Below, piece after piece: positions 1-6,757 of a stretch of DNA of 8,441 nt. The first letter of the stretch is position 1. Each line of letters opens with the position of its first letter. Made by a program: the position numbers and the translations under genes. Source of the stretch: an uncultured Prevotella sp. (GTDB taxonomy: Bacteria > Bacteroidota > Bacteroidia > Bacteroidales > Bacteroidaceae). Under the pieces are notes generated by a model. It did not search any database. It saw only the letters and a list, made by a program, of their open reading frames with translations, and had not been told where the DNA came from. Location of the stretch: NCBI GenBank assembly GCA_934230685.1, contig CAKQFF010000078.1, forward strand, positions 1 to 8,441, read 5' to 3'.

Positions 1-2
1 TT

Positions 3-1025
3 ATGAAGGAGGTGGAGCAAAGACTTGCCGGACCCGACACCAAGCTCGCCGAGGGCGACATTCTGTACGTGAGCGGCGACCCAGAGATGGCTGCGAGATT
101 TGCCATCGACATGCAGCTCGACAAGACCAGCGAGGAGCTGGCCTTCTACGACATAGGTATTGCCGAAGTGGTGCTGATGCACAACTCGCGCCTGTGTGGC
201 AAAACGTTAAAGGAGACCGGATTGCGCCGCCTCTACAACGTCAACGCCCTTGGCGTGCGCCGTGGCGACAGCTACATCACAGAGGGTCTTGCCGACATGA
301 AATTCCGCCAGGGCGACATCATCCTCATCCAGGGCAAATGGAAGAACATCTCGCGCATAGCCGATGTGGCAGACGGCATCGTGGTGATGGGACAGCCGCT
401 TGAGGAGGCTTCGCGCGTGACACTCGACTACAAGGCTCCTCTCGCCGCAGCCATCATGCTGCTCATGATCATGACCATGGTGTTCGACTTCATCCCTGTG
501 GCTCCCGTCACAGCCGTGATGGTGGCCGGTCTGCTCATGGTCATCACAGGCTGCATACGCTCGGTGGAGGCCGCCTACAAGACTATCAACTGGGAAAGCA
601 TCGTGCTCATAGCCGCCATGCTGCCCATGTCGGTGGCGCTTGAGAAGACAGGGGCATCGGCAATGGTGGCAAGTCTGCTGGCCGACAACCTGGGCCAGGC
701 GAGTCCCTACGCCCTGTTGGCAGGTGTCTACTTCACCACGTCGCTCCTCACCATGTTCATCAGCAACACGGCCACGGCTGTGCTCATGTCGCCCATCGCC
801 CTCACCTCGGCTGCAGCCATCGGCGTGAGCCCCTACCCCATGCTCTTTGCCGTGACCCTCGGAGCGAGCATGTGCTTCGCCTCGCCCTTCTCCACTCCGC
901 CCAACGCCCTCGTGATGCAGGCAGGCGGCTACTCGTTCATGGACTACATCAAGGTGGGACTGCCGCTGCAAATCATCATGGGACTGGTGATGATTTTCGT
1001 GCTGCCGCTTATTTTCCCGTTCTAA
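3..1025 (+). CDS. SLC13-family permease with RCK_C (TrkA-C) domains, 5' partial
   Basis: C-terminal part of an inner-membrane transporter of the SLC13/ion-transporter superfamily, which usually moves anions such as sulfate or dicarboxylates with sodium. The frame is open to the window edge, so the first Met seen here is probably internal and the N-terminal helices lie outside. Residues 1-40 look like the end of one RCK_C domain (EGDILYVSGDPE), and residues 48-130 form a second (VLMHNSRLCGKTLKETGLR, then FRQGDIILIQG). These are cytosolic ligand-binding modules. Hydrophobic helices follow from about residue 145 to 340. They include the family's SNT motif (SNTATA, 254-259) and a second re-entrant-type motif SPFSTPPNALV (294-304), which together normally form the substrate and sodium site. 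The gene ends 26 bp before the metA promoter element with no visible terminator. The substrate cannot be told from sequence. The family is fairly certain. Confidence 0.85.
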   Translation: MKEVEQRLAGPDTKLAEGDILYVSGDPEMAARFAIDMQLDKTSEELAFYDIGIAEVVLMHNSRLCGKTLKETGLRRLYNVNALGVRRGDSYITEGLADMKFRQGDIILIQGKWKNISRIADVADGIVVMGQPLEEASRVTLDYKAPLAAAIMLLMIMTMVFDFIPVAPVTAVMVAGLLMVITGCIRSVEAAYKTINWESIVLIAAMLPMSVALEKTGASAMVASLLADNLGQASPYALLAGVYFTTSLLTMFISNTATAVLMSPIALTSAAAIGVSPYPMLFAVTLGASMCFASPFSTPPNALVMQAGGYSFMDYIKVGLPLQIIMGLVMIFVLPLIFPF

Positions 1026-1050
1026 TGCAACCGTTGTGCAAATAATTGCG

Positions 1051-1058
1051 TAACTTTG
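1051..1058 (+). promoter_or_regulatory. Bacteroidota -7 promoter element for metA (TAACTTTG)
   Basis: TAACTTTG matches the Bacteroidota housekeeping -7 consensus TAnnTTTG exactly. Transcription would start around 1063-1067, giving a leader of about 20 nt before the ATG at 1087. No TTTG -33 element is present at the usual 19-21 bp spacing; the closest is TTG at 1034-1036, which is too near. The element overlaps the upstream in-frame ATG at 1060, which argues against that start. Confidence 0.6.
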
Positions 1059-1086
1059 CATGAACAAAAAAACATTACAAAACAAT

Positions 1087-2004
1087 ATGCCATTAAGATT
1101 ACCAGATAAGCTCCCCGCTATCGAACTCCTGAAGAAGGAGAACATCTTCGTGATGGACAACTCACGCGCCACAAGCCAGGACATACGTCCGCTGCGCATC
1201 GTTATACTTAACCTCATGCCGCTGAAGATTACGACAGAGACCGACCTCGTGCGTTTGCTATCGAACACTCCGCTGCAGATGGAAATCTACTTCATGAAGC
1301 TGAAGAGCCACACGTCGAAGAACACTCCGATAGAGCACATGATGATGTTCTACAAGGATTTCGATGTGCTGGAGAAGGAGAAATTCGACGGAATGATCAT
1401 CACAGGCGCGCCCATTGAGCATCTCGAATTTGAGGATGTGGCCTACTGGGACGAGATTTCGAAGATTTTCAGCTGGGCCGACACCCATGTCACGAGCACC
1501 ATGTACATCTGCTGGGCTGCCCAGGCGGGACTCTACTATCATTACGGAGTGCCCAAATACCAGTTGCCCAAGAAGAAGTTCGGCATCTTCCGACAGTACA
1601 CCCTGCATCCGCAGATTCCGCTCTTCCGCGGTTTCGACGACTCGTTCAACATGCCCCACAGCCGCCACACGGAGGTAAGGCGCGAGGACATCGAGAAGCA
1701 TAGCGAGCTGGAGATTGTGGCTGAGTCGCCCGAGAGTGGCGTGAGCATAGTCATGGCGCGCGGAGGCAGACAGATATTCGTGACAGGACACATGGAATAC
1801 TCGCCCTACACGCTTGACAGCGAATACCGACGCGACCTCGGCAAGCGCGACGACGTGGAAATGCCCGAGAACTACTACACGGACAACGACCCCGAGAAGG
1901 CCCCGCACGTGACTTGGCGAGCACACGCCAACCTGCTGTTCAGCAACTGGATAAACTATTACATTTATCAGGAGACACCTTATAATATTGAGGAGATTGG
2001 GTAA
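1087..2004 (+). CDS. metA: MetA-type homoserine O-acyltransferase, predicted acetyl-CoA specific
   Basis: Cytosolic enzyme that acylates L-homoserine, the first committed step of methionine synthesis. The protein is 305 aa from the ATG at 1087, and nearly every block can be recalled against E. coli MetA (309 aa) without a gap. The N-terminus [11 protein letters not shown] matches MPIRVPDELPA. The catalytic residues fall at the canonical positions: Cys142 (YICWAAQAG), His235 and Glu237 (VTGHMEY). Other conserved blocks are LNLMPLKI (41-48), DVAYW (117-121), HVTST (134-138), RGFDDSF (181-187) and [19 protein letters not shown] (267-285). Residue 111 is Glu (GAPIEHLEF). In studied MetA enzymes Glu111 goes with acetyl-CoA use and Gly111 (E. 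coli) with succinyl-CoA, so homoserine O-acetyltransferase is the better prediction. An in-frame ATG at 1060 would add nine residues (MNKKTLQNN), but it lies on the promoter element and outside the family's normal N-terminus. No Shine-Dalgarno is seen; the leader is A-rich. The stop codon touches the repeat element that follows. Confidence 0.95.
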   Translation: MPLRLPDKLPAIELLKKENIFVMDNSRATSQDIRPLRIVILNLMPLKITTETDLVRLLSNTPLQMEIYFMKLKSHTSKNTPIEHMMMFYKDFDVLEKEKFDGMIITGAPIEHLEFEDVAYWDEISKIFSWADTHVTSTMYICWAAQAGLYYHYGVPKYQLPKKKFGIFRQYTLHPQIPLFRGFDDSFNMPHSRHTEVRREDIEKHSELEIVAESPESGVSIVMARGGRQIFVTGHMEYSPYTLDSEYRRDLGKRDDVEMPENYYTDNDPEKAPHVTWRAHANLLFSNWINYYIYQETPYNIEEIG

Positions 2005-2169
2005 AAAGCCCTACCCCCAACCACTCCCCCGCAGGGAGGGGAATGATGTGCAACTACAGGTCGTAAAATGTAAATAAAAAAAGTAAATTACTCAAGAAAT
2101 AAACATAATAGTCCCTACATATTCCATTCTCCTCCATACATGATGAGAGATTGGAGAGGTAGGGCTTTT
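2004..2169 (+). repeat. Inverted-arm dispersed element, copy A, between metA and the U32 gene
   Basis: The left arm (2004-2045) starts AAAAGCCCTACCCCC and contains CGCAGGGAGGGGAAT. The right arm (2125-2169) is its diverged inverted copy and ends GAGGTAGGGCTTTT. The outer 12 bases of the arms pair perfectly. Between them is an AT-rich core of 79 bp with TGCAACTACAGGTCGTAA (2049-2066) and ACTCAAG (2090-2096). The same arms and core recur in opposite orientation at 8311-8441, which shows this is a repeated unit and not a chance hairpin. The left end abuts the metA stop codon and the right end stops 8 bp before the U32 start codon. It could end metA transcription, supply the U32 leader, or be a MITE-like insertion. 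No convincing target-site duplication is visible and no transposase is encoded. Confidence 0.75.
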
Positions 2170-2177
2170 CATACATT

Positions 2178-4175
2178 ATGAATTCAAACAACAACCTCCC
2201 TCGTCCTATCGAGCTTCTCGCTCCCGCCAAGAACCTTGAGCAGGGCATCATAGCCATCGACCATGGTGCCGACGCCCTCTACATCGGAGCCAATGAGTTT
2301 GGAGCGCGACAGGCGGCTGGCAACAGCATTGACGACATCGCGCAGCTTGCAGCCTACGCCCATCAGTTTGGAGCAAGGGTATACGTCACGGTCAACACCA
2401 TCGTCTACGAGCATGAGCTGGCAGCCGCCAAGCAGCTGCTCAGGAATATCGTGAGGGCCAAAGTCGACGCTATCCTGGTGCAGGACATGGCTGTGGTGGA
2501 GATGATGAAGGAGATAGCCCAGGAACCGGAGATGCAAACAATGCGCATGCCTGAGCTGCACGCAAGCACACAGACTGACAACCGCTCTGCCGAGAAAGCA
2601 GCATGGCTTACGAGCATCGGGTTCAGCCGAGTGGTACTGGCGCGCGAACTCTCGCTCGAGGAAATCAAGGCGATTCACAAGGCTGTGCCGCAAACGGAGC
2701 TTGAGGTGTTTGTGCATGGTGCCCTGTGCGTGAGCTATTCGGGCGCTTGCTATGCCTCACACCATTGTTTCGGACGAAGCGCCAACCGTGGCGAATGCGC
2801 CCAGTTCTGCCGTCTCGCCTTCGACCTGAAAGACAGCCGTGGCGACATCATCCGACGGGCAAGCCATCTGCTCTCGCTCAAGGACATGAACCAGCTCGAC
2901 CGTCTGGAGGAGATTATTGCAGCCGGAGCCACCTCACTCAAGATTGAGGGACGACTGAAGGATGCTGCCTACGTGAAGAATGTGGTGGCGGCCTACAGCC
3001 AGCAGCTCAACAAAATTATTGAGAACAATCCCGAGAAGTATCGCCGCAGCTCGTGGGGCAAGCCTGAATATACGTTCGCCCCCAACTTGGCGAAGACCTT
3101 CAACCGAGGCTTCACCCACTACTTCCTCGACGGACGACGCGACGACATCTCATCATTCGACACTCCGAAGGCAATGGGCGAATACGTGGGATATGTGAAG
3201 GAGATAAGGCGTAGCTCGTTCAACGTGGCTGGCACGGCGATGTTTGCCAATGGCGACGGACTCTGCTTCTTCACTCCCGACCATAAGCTGCACGGATTCC
3301 GAGTGAACCGCGTGGAGAACAACCGACTCTTCCCTCTCTCCATGCCCGAGGAGCTGAAGGCTGGCATGGCTCTCTACCGCAACAACGACATGGTGTTTGA
3401 GCGTGCCATGGAGAGCAAGACAGCTGAGCGAAAACTCTCCATCGACTTCACTATTGGCGTGGACTGCGGAAAGATTGTGCTCGAAGCCGAGGACGAAACT
3501 GGACGCAAGGCTTTCACCACGCTCGACGAACCGCTCCAGGAGGCTAAGAAACCGCAAGCCGACAATATAATCCGTCAGCTCGAAAAACTGGGCAACACTC
3601 AGTTCCGTCCAGGCAAGACAAATCTTGAGGGGGGAGTGGCTGGACTGTTCATCCCTTCAAGCAAACTGGCTGCCATGCGACGCGAGGTGCTTGAAATGAT
3701 TGAGGAACAGCCGATTGAAATGGAGGACGTTGCGGAGAAACTTGAGAAGACCTACGGACGTTGCTTCAGCAAGAACGATAACGCCAAGGCTGAAGATAAC
3801 GCCAAGGCCAATGGCAAGGCTGTAGACAATGGCAAGGCTCATTATATTGATGCCGAGAAGATTAATGCTGCCAACGTTGCCAACCATCGGGCCGAGGCTT
3901 TCTACGAGGAGCACGGGGTAAAGCATGCCGCTGCCGCCTTTGAACTTACCGACGGGGCAAGGCCGAATGCCAAGACCTACGGCACTCCACACGCAAACAC
4001 TCCGCTCATGACTTGCCGCTATTGCTTGCGCTATGCTATGGGGTTCTGCGTGAAAAGAGGTGGAAAACAACCTACGTGGAAGGAACCTTTGATGCTGGAG
4101 TCGTCGGATGGAAGACAGGTGAAACTGGTGTTCAACTGCGCCAAGTGCCAAATGGAAGTTTATACACAGGAATAA
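2178..4175 (+). CDS. U32-family (RlhA-type) protein with DUF3656-like region and C-terminal Cys cluster
   Basis: A 665-aa member of peptidase family U32, named for collagenase-like proteins. Characterised long bacterial members such as E. coli RlhA instead hydroxylate an rRNA cytidine using prephenate. Residues 9-215 carry the family core: IELLAPAKNLEQGIIAIDHG, ADALYIGANEFGAR, then the signature VFVHGALCVSYSGACYASHH (178-196). Cys184, Cys191, Cys197, Cys207 and Cys211 are candidates for the metal or Fe-S ligands known in this family. SLKDMNQL and SLKIEGRLKDAAYV (253-266) follow. Residues 452-505 (LQEAKKPQADNIIRQLEKLG, then FIPSSKLAAMRREVL) resemble the DUF3656 region of RlhA-type proteins. 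Residues 533-554 are a low-complexity Asn-Ala-Lys-Gly insert. The C-terminus has Cys613, Cys616, Cys624, Cys654 and Cys657 (TCRYC, NCAKC), likely a zinc site. The ATG at 2178 comes just after the repeat element and has no Shine-Dalgarno. RNA hydroxylation is inferred from the family; the family assignment itself is secure. Confidence 0.9.
   Translation: MNSNNNLPRPIELLAPAKNLEQGIIAIDHGADALYIGANEFGARQAAGNSIDDIAQLAAYAHQFGARVYVTVNTIVYEHELAAAKQLLRNIVRAKVDAILVQDMAVVEMMKEIAQEPEMQTMRMPELHASTQTDNRSAEKAAWLTSIGFSRVVLARELSLEEIKAIHKAVPQTELEVFVHGALCVSYSGACYASHHCFGRSANRGECAQFCRLAFDLKDSRGDIIRRASHLLSLKDMNQLDRLEEIIAAGATSLKIEGRLKDAAYVKNVVAAYSQQLNKIIENNPEKYRRSSWGKPEYTFAPNLAKTFNRGFTHYFLDGRRDDISSFDTPKAMGEYVGYVKEIRRSSFNVAGTAMFANGDGLCFFTPDHKLHGFRVNRVENNRLFPLSMPEELKAGMALYRNNDMVFERAMESKTAERKLSIDFTIGVDCGKIVLEAEDETGRKAFTTLDEPLQEAKKPQADNIIRQLEKLGNTQFRPGKTNLEGGVAGLFIPSSKLAAMRREVLEMIEEQPIEMEDVAEKLEKTYGRCFSKNDNAKAEDNAKANGKAVDNGKAHYIDAEKINAANVANHRAEAFYEEHGVKHAAAAFELTDGARPNAKTYGTPHANTPLMTCRYCLRYAMGFCVKRGGKQPTWKEPLMLESSDGRQVKLVFNCAKCQMEVYTQE
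3774..3839 (+). repeat. Short in-frame repeat in the U32 gene (N-A/G-K-A units)
   Basis: A 12-base unit reading AAC/AAT-G(C/G)C-AAG-GC(T/C) occurs four times, at 3780-3791, 3798-3809, 3810-3821 and 3828-3839, with 6-base spacers after the first and third. It encodes Asn-(Ala/Gly)-Lys-Ala blocks, a likely flexible linker between the DUF3656-like region and the C-terminal cysteine domain. Such repeats can vary in number between strains. Confidence 0.6.
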
Positions 4176-4248
4176 GAATATTCAAGGGTAATAATTTTAT
4201 CCATAGGAATAAATATTTCCACAGGAACAAGTATATTCATAGGAATAA
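4159..4248 (+). repeat. Five degenerate 18-bp tandem repeats spanning the U32 stop codon
   Basis: Consecutive 18-mers read tttatacacaggaataag (4159-4176), aatattcaagggtaataa (4177-4194), ttttatccataggaataa (4195-4212), atatttccacaggaacaa (4213-4230) and gtatattcataggaataa (4231-4248). The common theme is TAT-TTC-CAT-AGG-AAT-AA. The first unit contains the U32 stop codon, and the array ends 13 bp before the lipoprotein start. Because the unit is a multiple of three, every unit keeps the same frame. The role is unknown; it could be a slippage-prone leader or spacer. Confidence 0.65.
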
Positions 4249-4261
4249 AGCAAAAAACTGT

Positions 4262-5308
4262 ATGCGAAATGTAAAGAACAACATAATGTGGATGGTGGCT
4301 ATAATCATAACCACTCTCTCACTTACAAGCTGCTACCACGCCACGACGCGCCACCACGACGCTTACGTCTCGCAGCCGTCGGCTACGTACTCCGACAGCC
4401 AGGCGGCTGACTCCGACACTACCGCATACGACAATATGAACGCTTTCTACAACACCCATCACTACAGGCAAAACTACAACTTTGTAGTGAAAGCCGACTC
4501 GCTGGCGTTGCTACGTCAACAGCCCGACGAATTGCTCAACGGATTGCCAACGGATTCTTTCTATGTAAAAAAGGGTGATCATCTTGTGGTGGTGGACATT
4601 CGGTTGCTCAGGAACGATCATGTGGACTCGGTATGGGTGCAAGTGGCTCGCGACCAGCACACGTTCGGATGGATTCACGAGAGCCGATTGCTGCCCTCTG
4701 TTGTGCCCGACGACCCAATCTCGCAGTTCATCTCCACATTCTCCGACGTGCATCTGCTCGTGTTCCTTATCATCATAAGCGTGATAGCCGTAAGCTATCT
4801 GATACACAGCATCATGCAGAAGCGCGTTAGGGCAGTACACTTCAACGACATCGACTCGTTCTACCCCACTCTGCTTGCGCTCACGGTGGCCACATCAGCC
4901 ACTTTCTATTCGAGCATACAGATGTTTGCTCCCGAGACATGGCGGCATTTCTATTACCATCCGTCGCTCAACCCATTTGCTGTGCCTCCCATCCTGTCAA
5001 TATTCCTGGCTTCGGTATGGGCTATGGTGATTATGTCGATTGCTACTGTGGATGATGTACTGAAAAAGCTTTCAACCTCCCACGCCACGCTCTATCTGTG
5101 TGGCTTGACTGCCGTATGTGCCGCCAACTACATCATTTTCAGCATCACTACACTCTATTATCTGGGCTACGCCTTGCTCGTGGCTTACTTCTACTTTGCG
5201 ATAAAATGCTATGCCGACAAGAATTTCTTCAGATATGTGTGCGGAAATTGTGGGGCGAAAATGAAGAGGAAAGGAAGATGCGAGAAATGTGGGGCAATAA
5301 ATGAATAA
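4262..5308 (+). CDS. Predicted lipoprotein with SH3-like region, five membrane helices and C-terminal zinc ribbon
   Basis: I do not recognise a named family. The 348-aa protein starts with a lipoprotein signal peptide: MRNVKNN, a hydrophobic stretch (10-20), then lipobox LTSC with Cys24. This fixes the start at 4262, although the frame is open back to 4013 inside the U32 gene. Residues 70-146 look like a bacterial SH3-like domain: alternating beta strands around FYVKKGDHLVVVDIRLL, then VWVQVARDQHTFGWIHESRL. Five hydrophobic helices follow at about 160-183, 199-222, 238-262, 275-296 and 297-317. The basic loop QKRVR after helix 1 and KK after helix 3 fit a periplasmic SH3 region and a cytosolic C-terminus. 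The C-terminus is a four-cysteine zinc ribbon, CGNC and CEKCG (Cys327, Cys330, Cys340, Cys343), rich in Lys and Arg. It lies 86 bp after the U32 gene and may be read through from it. A role in sensing or envelope stress is only a guess. Confidence 0.8.
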   Translation: MRNVKNNIMWMVAIIITTLSLTSCYHATTRHHDAYVSQPSATYSDSQAADSDTTAYDNMNAFYNTHHYRQNYNFVVKADSLALLRQQPDELLNGLPTDSFYVKKGDHLVVVDIRLLRNDHVDSVWVQVARDQHTFGWIHESRLLPSVVPDDPISQFISTFSDVHLLVFLIIISVIAVSYLIHSIMQKRVRAVHFNDIDSFYPTLLALTVATSATFYSSIQMFAPETWRHFYYHPSLNPFAVPPILSIFLASVWAMVIMSIATVDDVLKKLSTSHATLYLCGLTAVCAANYIIFSITTLYYLGYALLVAYFYFAIKCYADKNFFRYVCGNCGAKMKRKGRCEKCGAINE

Positions 5309-5317
5309 AAAAACAAG

Positions 5318-5374
5318 AAGCCCTACCCCTGGCCCCTTCCCCGTAGGGAAGAGTCGGGGGTAGGGCTTTTTTAC
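5318..5374. terminator. Bidirectional intrinsic terminator between convergent genes, built from the dispersed-repeat arm
   Basis: AAGCCCTACCCC (5318-5329) pairs perfectly with GGGGTAGGGCTT (5357-5368), and an inner stem CTTCCC/GGGAAG (5336-5341, 5346-5351) closes on a CGTA loop. On the + strand the stem is followed by a run of T (5367-5372). On the - strand the A-rich 5306-5319 gives the T run, so both the lipoprotein gene (ending 5308) and the YqaA-type gene (ending 5371) can stop here. The outer 12 bases are identical to 2006-2017 of the inverted-arm element, so this looks like a core-less derivative of that family. Confidence 0.85.
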
Positions 5375-5823
5375 AGCACAAATGACGCCCCATAAACCAG
5401 CAACAGATACCTAATGAATTTTCCGATGCTGATGCTTGTGATTGAGATTACAATATTTGCCTTCATCAATCCGAGCAATATTGTTATGGCACTTCCAAGT
5501 ATTGGCAGGAAGGCAAAGAAACCCATCCAGGCTCCACGTCCGCCAACAAACCGTTGCGCCTTGTCGAGACTTTCTTTCTTGACGTGCAGATAGCGTTCTA
5601 TCCACTCCAAGCGCCCCATGCGTCCGATGCCATAGTTGAACATCGAGCCAAGCACATTGCCTATTGTGCCGTAAACCACGAGCGGCAAGGGGTCGAGACC
5701 TGCTGCCTGCAAGCCCAGCATCACAGCCTCGCTACTGAAGGGGAAAAAGCTGCCCGCAAAGAAGGCGGAGACAAGCATTCCCCAATATCCCCAGTCAATC
5801 AGAAAATTCAGAATGGCATCCAT
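5371..5823 (-). CDS. YqaA/DedA-type (VTT-domain) small membrane protein
   Basis: A 150-aa integral membrane protein beginning MDAILNFLIDWGYWGMLVSA. The block FFAGSFFPFSSEAVMLGLQAAG is typical of the YqaA branch of the DedA/SNARE-associated (VTT) superfamily, where the xFxPxxSE element forms part of the re-entrant loop. GTIGNVLGSMFNYGIGRMG is the usual glycine-rich second segment. FVGGRGAWMGFFAFLPILGS, followed by a final hydrophobic stretch, matches the C-terminal half. Length fits the short YqaA class (about 140-160 aa). Superfamily members are proposed lipid scramblases or flippases and several affect membrane homeostasis; nothing specific is known for this one. I chose the ATG at 5823, which overlaps the upstream gene by 16 bp and suggests translational coupling. 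A TTG four codons upstream (5835) is possible but less likely. The stop codon lies in the T run of the terminator. Confidence 0.85.
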   Translation of the reverse strand: MDAILNFLIDWGYWGMLVSAFFAGSFFPFSSEAVMLGLQAAGLDPLPLVVYGTIGNVLGSMFNYGIGRMGRLEWIERYLHVKKESLDKAQRFVGGRGAWMGFFAFLPILGSAITILLGLMKANIVISITSISIGKFIRYLLLVYGASFVL

Positions 5824-6740
5824 AAGTTCAAACAAGTTAGAATGAATGTCAGAGCAAGCATCACGTAGAACGAGATGTTTGTGATGAACGTATTGGTGAG
5901 GGCGATGTAATGACCTATCATAGGCGACGCGCTAACGATGAGCAGGGCGAGAAGATAGTTGATGTGCTGTGGCTGAAGTATCATGAATACGATTGCAGCA
6001 ATAGCCATTACCGAGAATATCTCAAAAAGCATTCGCGTGCGTATCTTGTCCTTGTAGTTGTTCAGGCGGAAATGTATCATGCCCACAACCGAAATAACGG
6101 CTACATAAACCGCCGTGAGAATATGCGTCAGCGGCATTTCCATCCATCCGAGCACCGGACCAAAATCGGCTATCTCCAGGAAGTGGTCGAAGTATGTGTC
6201 GACATCTCCCACATAAAGATGATAGGCTATGAGAAACCAATAAGGCAACAACAAGCCAAACAGCGACGAGATAAAGGCGCGGAAACTGCGCACCATGAGA
6301 TTGGTGCAGAGCAAAACCCATACCACAGGCACAAAGAAGAGTATCTGCACGAACATGGTGCTGGCTATGCCCAACATCATGAAGGCGTAGAACACTCTGC
6401 CCATGGCGCGGCTGTCCTGATAGGCACTAAAGAGGAACAGATAGAAGGCTATGAAACATGCCTGTACTATGCCACAACGCACGTCGACAAAAAGGAAATG
6501 CGACATCACAGCCAACGCAAGATACGAGCACGACACCATGCGGCTATAGATGCGGATGAGGGCGTTGACATTATTCAGCTCCATCATCAAGAACGACGAC
6601 ACGGCAAGCAACACAAACTGCACCCACAACTGCTCGGTAAACAATCCACCAAGCGCACACACAGCCAAAGCATACACTCCTGTCACGGGCAAGGCTATGC
6701 GGCTCTCGGCTACGCGGTTTTGAAATCTCTTTACTATCAT
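5808..6740 (-). CDS. Polytopic membrane protein of unknown function (possibly DUF6427-like)
   Basis: A 310-aa, very hydrophobic protein with about nine or ten membrane helices, near residues 15-34, 38-54, 70-86, 91-106, 115-145 (probably two), 156-176, 204-222, 238-255, 260-279 and 288-307. It has no signal peptide and no catalytic motif I recognise. Short polar turns include ELNNVNALIRIYSR (54-67) and HFRLNNYKDKIRTR (223-236); the latter is basic and likely cytosolic. The general look (an N-terminal MI-x-RF, a helix start of the ALTNTFITNISF type near the C-terminus) recalls the Bacteroidota-specific DUF6427 membrane proteins, but I cannot confirm this. Its end overlaps the start of the YqaA-type gene by 16 bp (ATG inside, TGA at 5810-5808), so the two are probably one transcript. 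It lies 276 bp after purD, too far to assume a shared operon. Confidence 0.8.
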   Translation of the reverse strand: MIVKRFQNRVAESRIALPVTGVYALAVCALGGLFTEQLWVQFVLLAVSSFLMMELNNVNALIRIYSRMVSCSYLALAVMSHFLFVDVRCGIVQACFIAFYLFLFSAYQDSRAMGRVFYAFMMLGIASTMFVQILFFVPVVWVLLCTNLMVRSFRAFISSLFGLLLPYWFLIAYHLYVGDVDTYFDHFLEIADFGPVLGWMEMPLTHILTAVYVAVISVVGMIHFRLNNYKDKIRTRMLFEIFSVMAIAAIVFMILQPQHINYLLALLIVSASPMIGHYIALTNTFITNISFYVMLALTFILTCLNLWMPF

Positions 6741-6757
6741 TTATGGTTTGGTTAAAT

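Noticed and set aside
1060..1086. metA start at the upstream ATG
   Set aside because: It overlaps the -7 promoter element and precedes the family's canonical MP-[IL]-R start.
1026..1086. SAM or other riboswitch ahead of metA
   Set aside because: The gap is 61 bp and the predicted leader about 20 nt, too short for any known methionine-related riboswitch.
207..1268. Long open frame on the - strand (353 aa) across the permease and the metA start
   Set aside because: It is antisense to two well-supported genes; the translation is His/Arg/Glu-rich with no domain, a usual by-product of codon bias on the opposite strand.
2004..2169. Repeat arms as part of a CRISPR array
   Set aside because: The arms are inverted, not direct, there are only two per locus, the spacer is homologous between loci, and no cas gene is present.
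2054..2257. Small - strand open frame (67 aa) across the metA-U32 gap
   Set aside because: It runs through the repeat element and into the U32 start region, with no start signal or protein-like composition.
4013..4261. N-terminal extension of the lipoprotein gene into the U32 gene
   Set aside because: It would bury the lipoprotein signal peptide inside the protein, and the extension reads U32 codons out of frame plus the tandem repeat (HRNK units).
5910..6755. Open frame of 281 aa on the + strand opposite the polytopic membrane protein
   Set aside because: The product is rich in His, Gln and Arg with no recognisable fold, while the - strand frame gives clear membrane helices and a coupled downstream gene.
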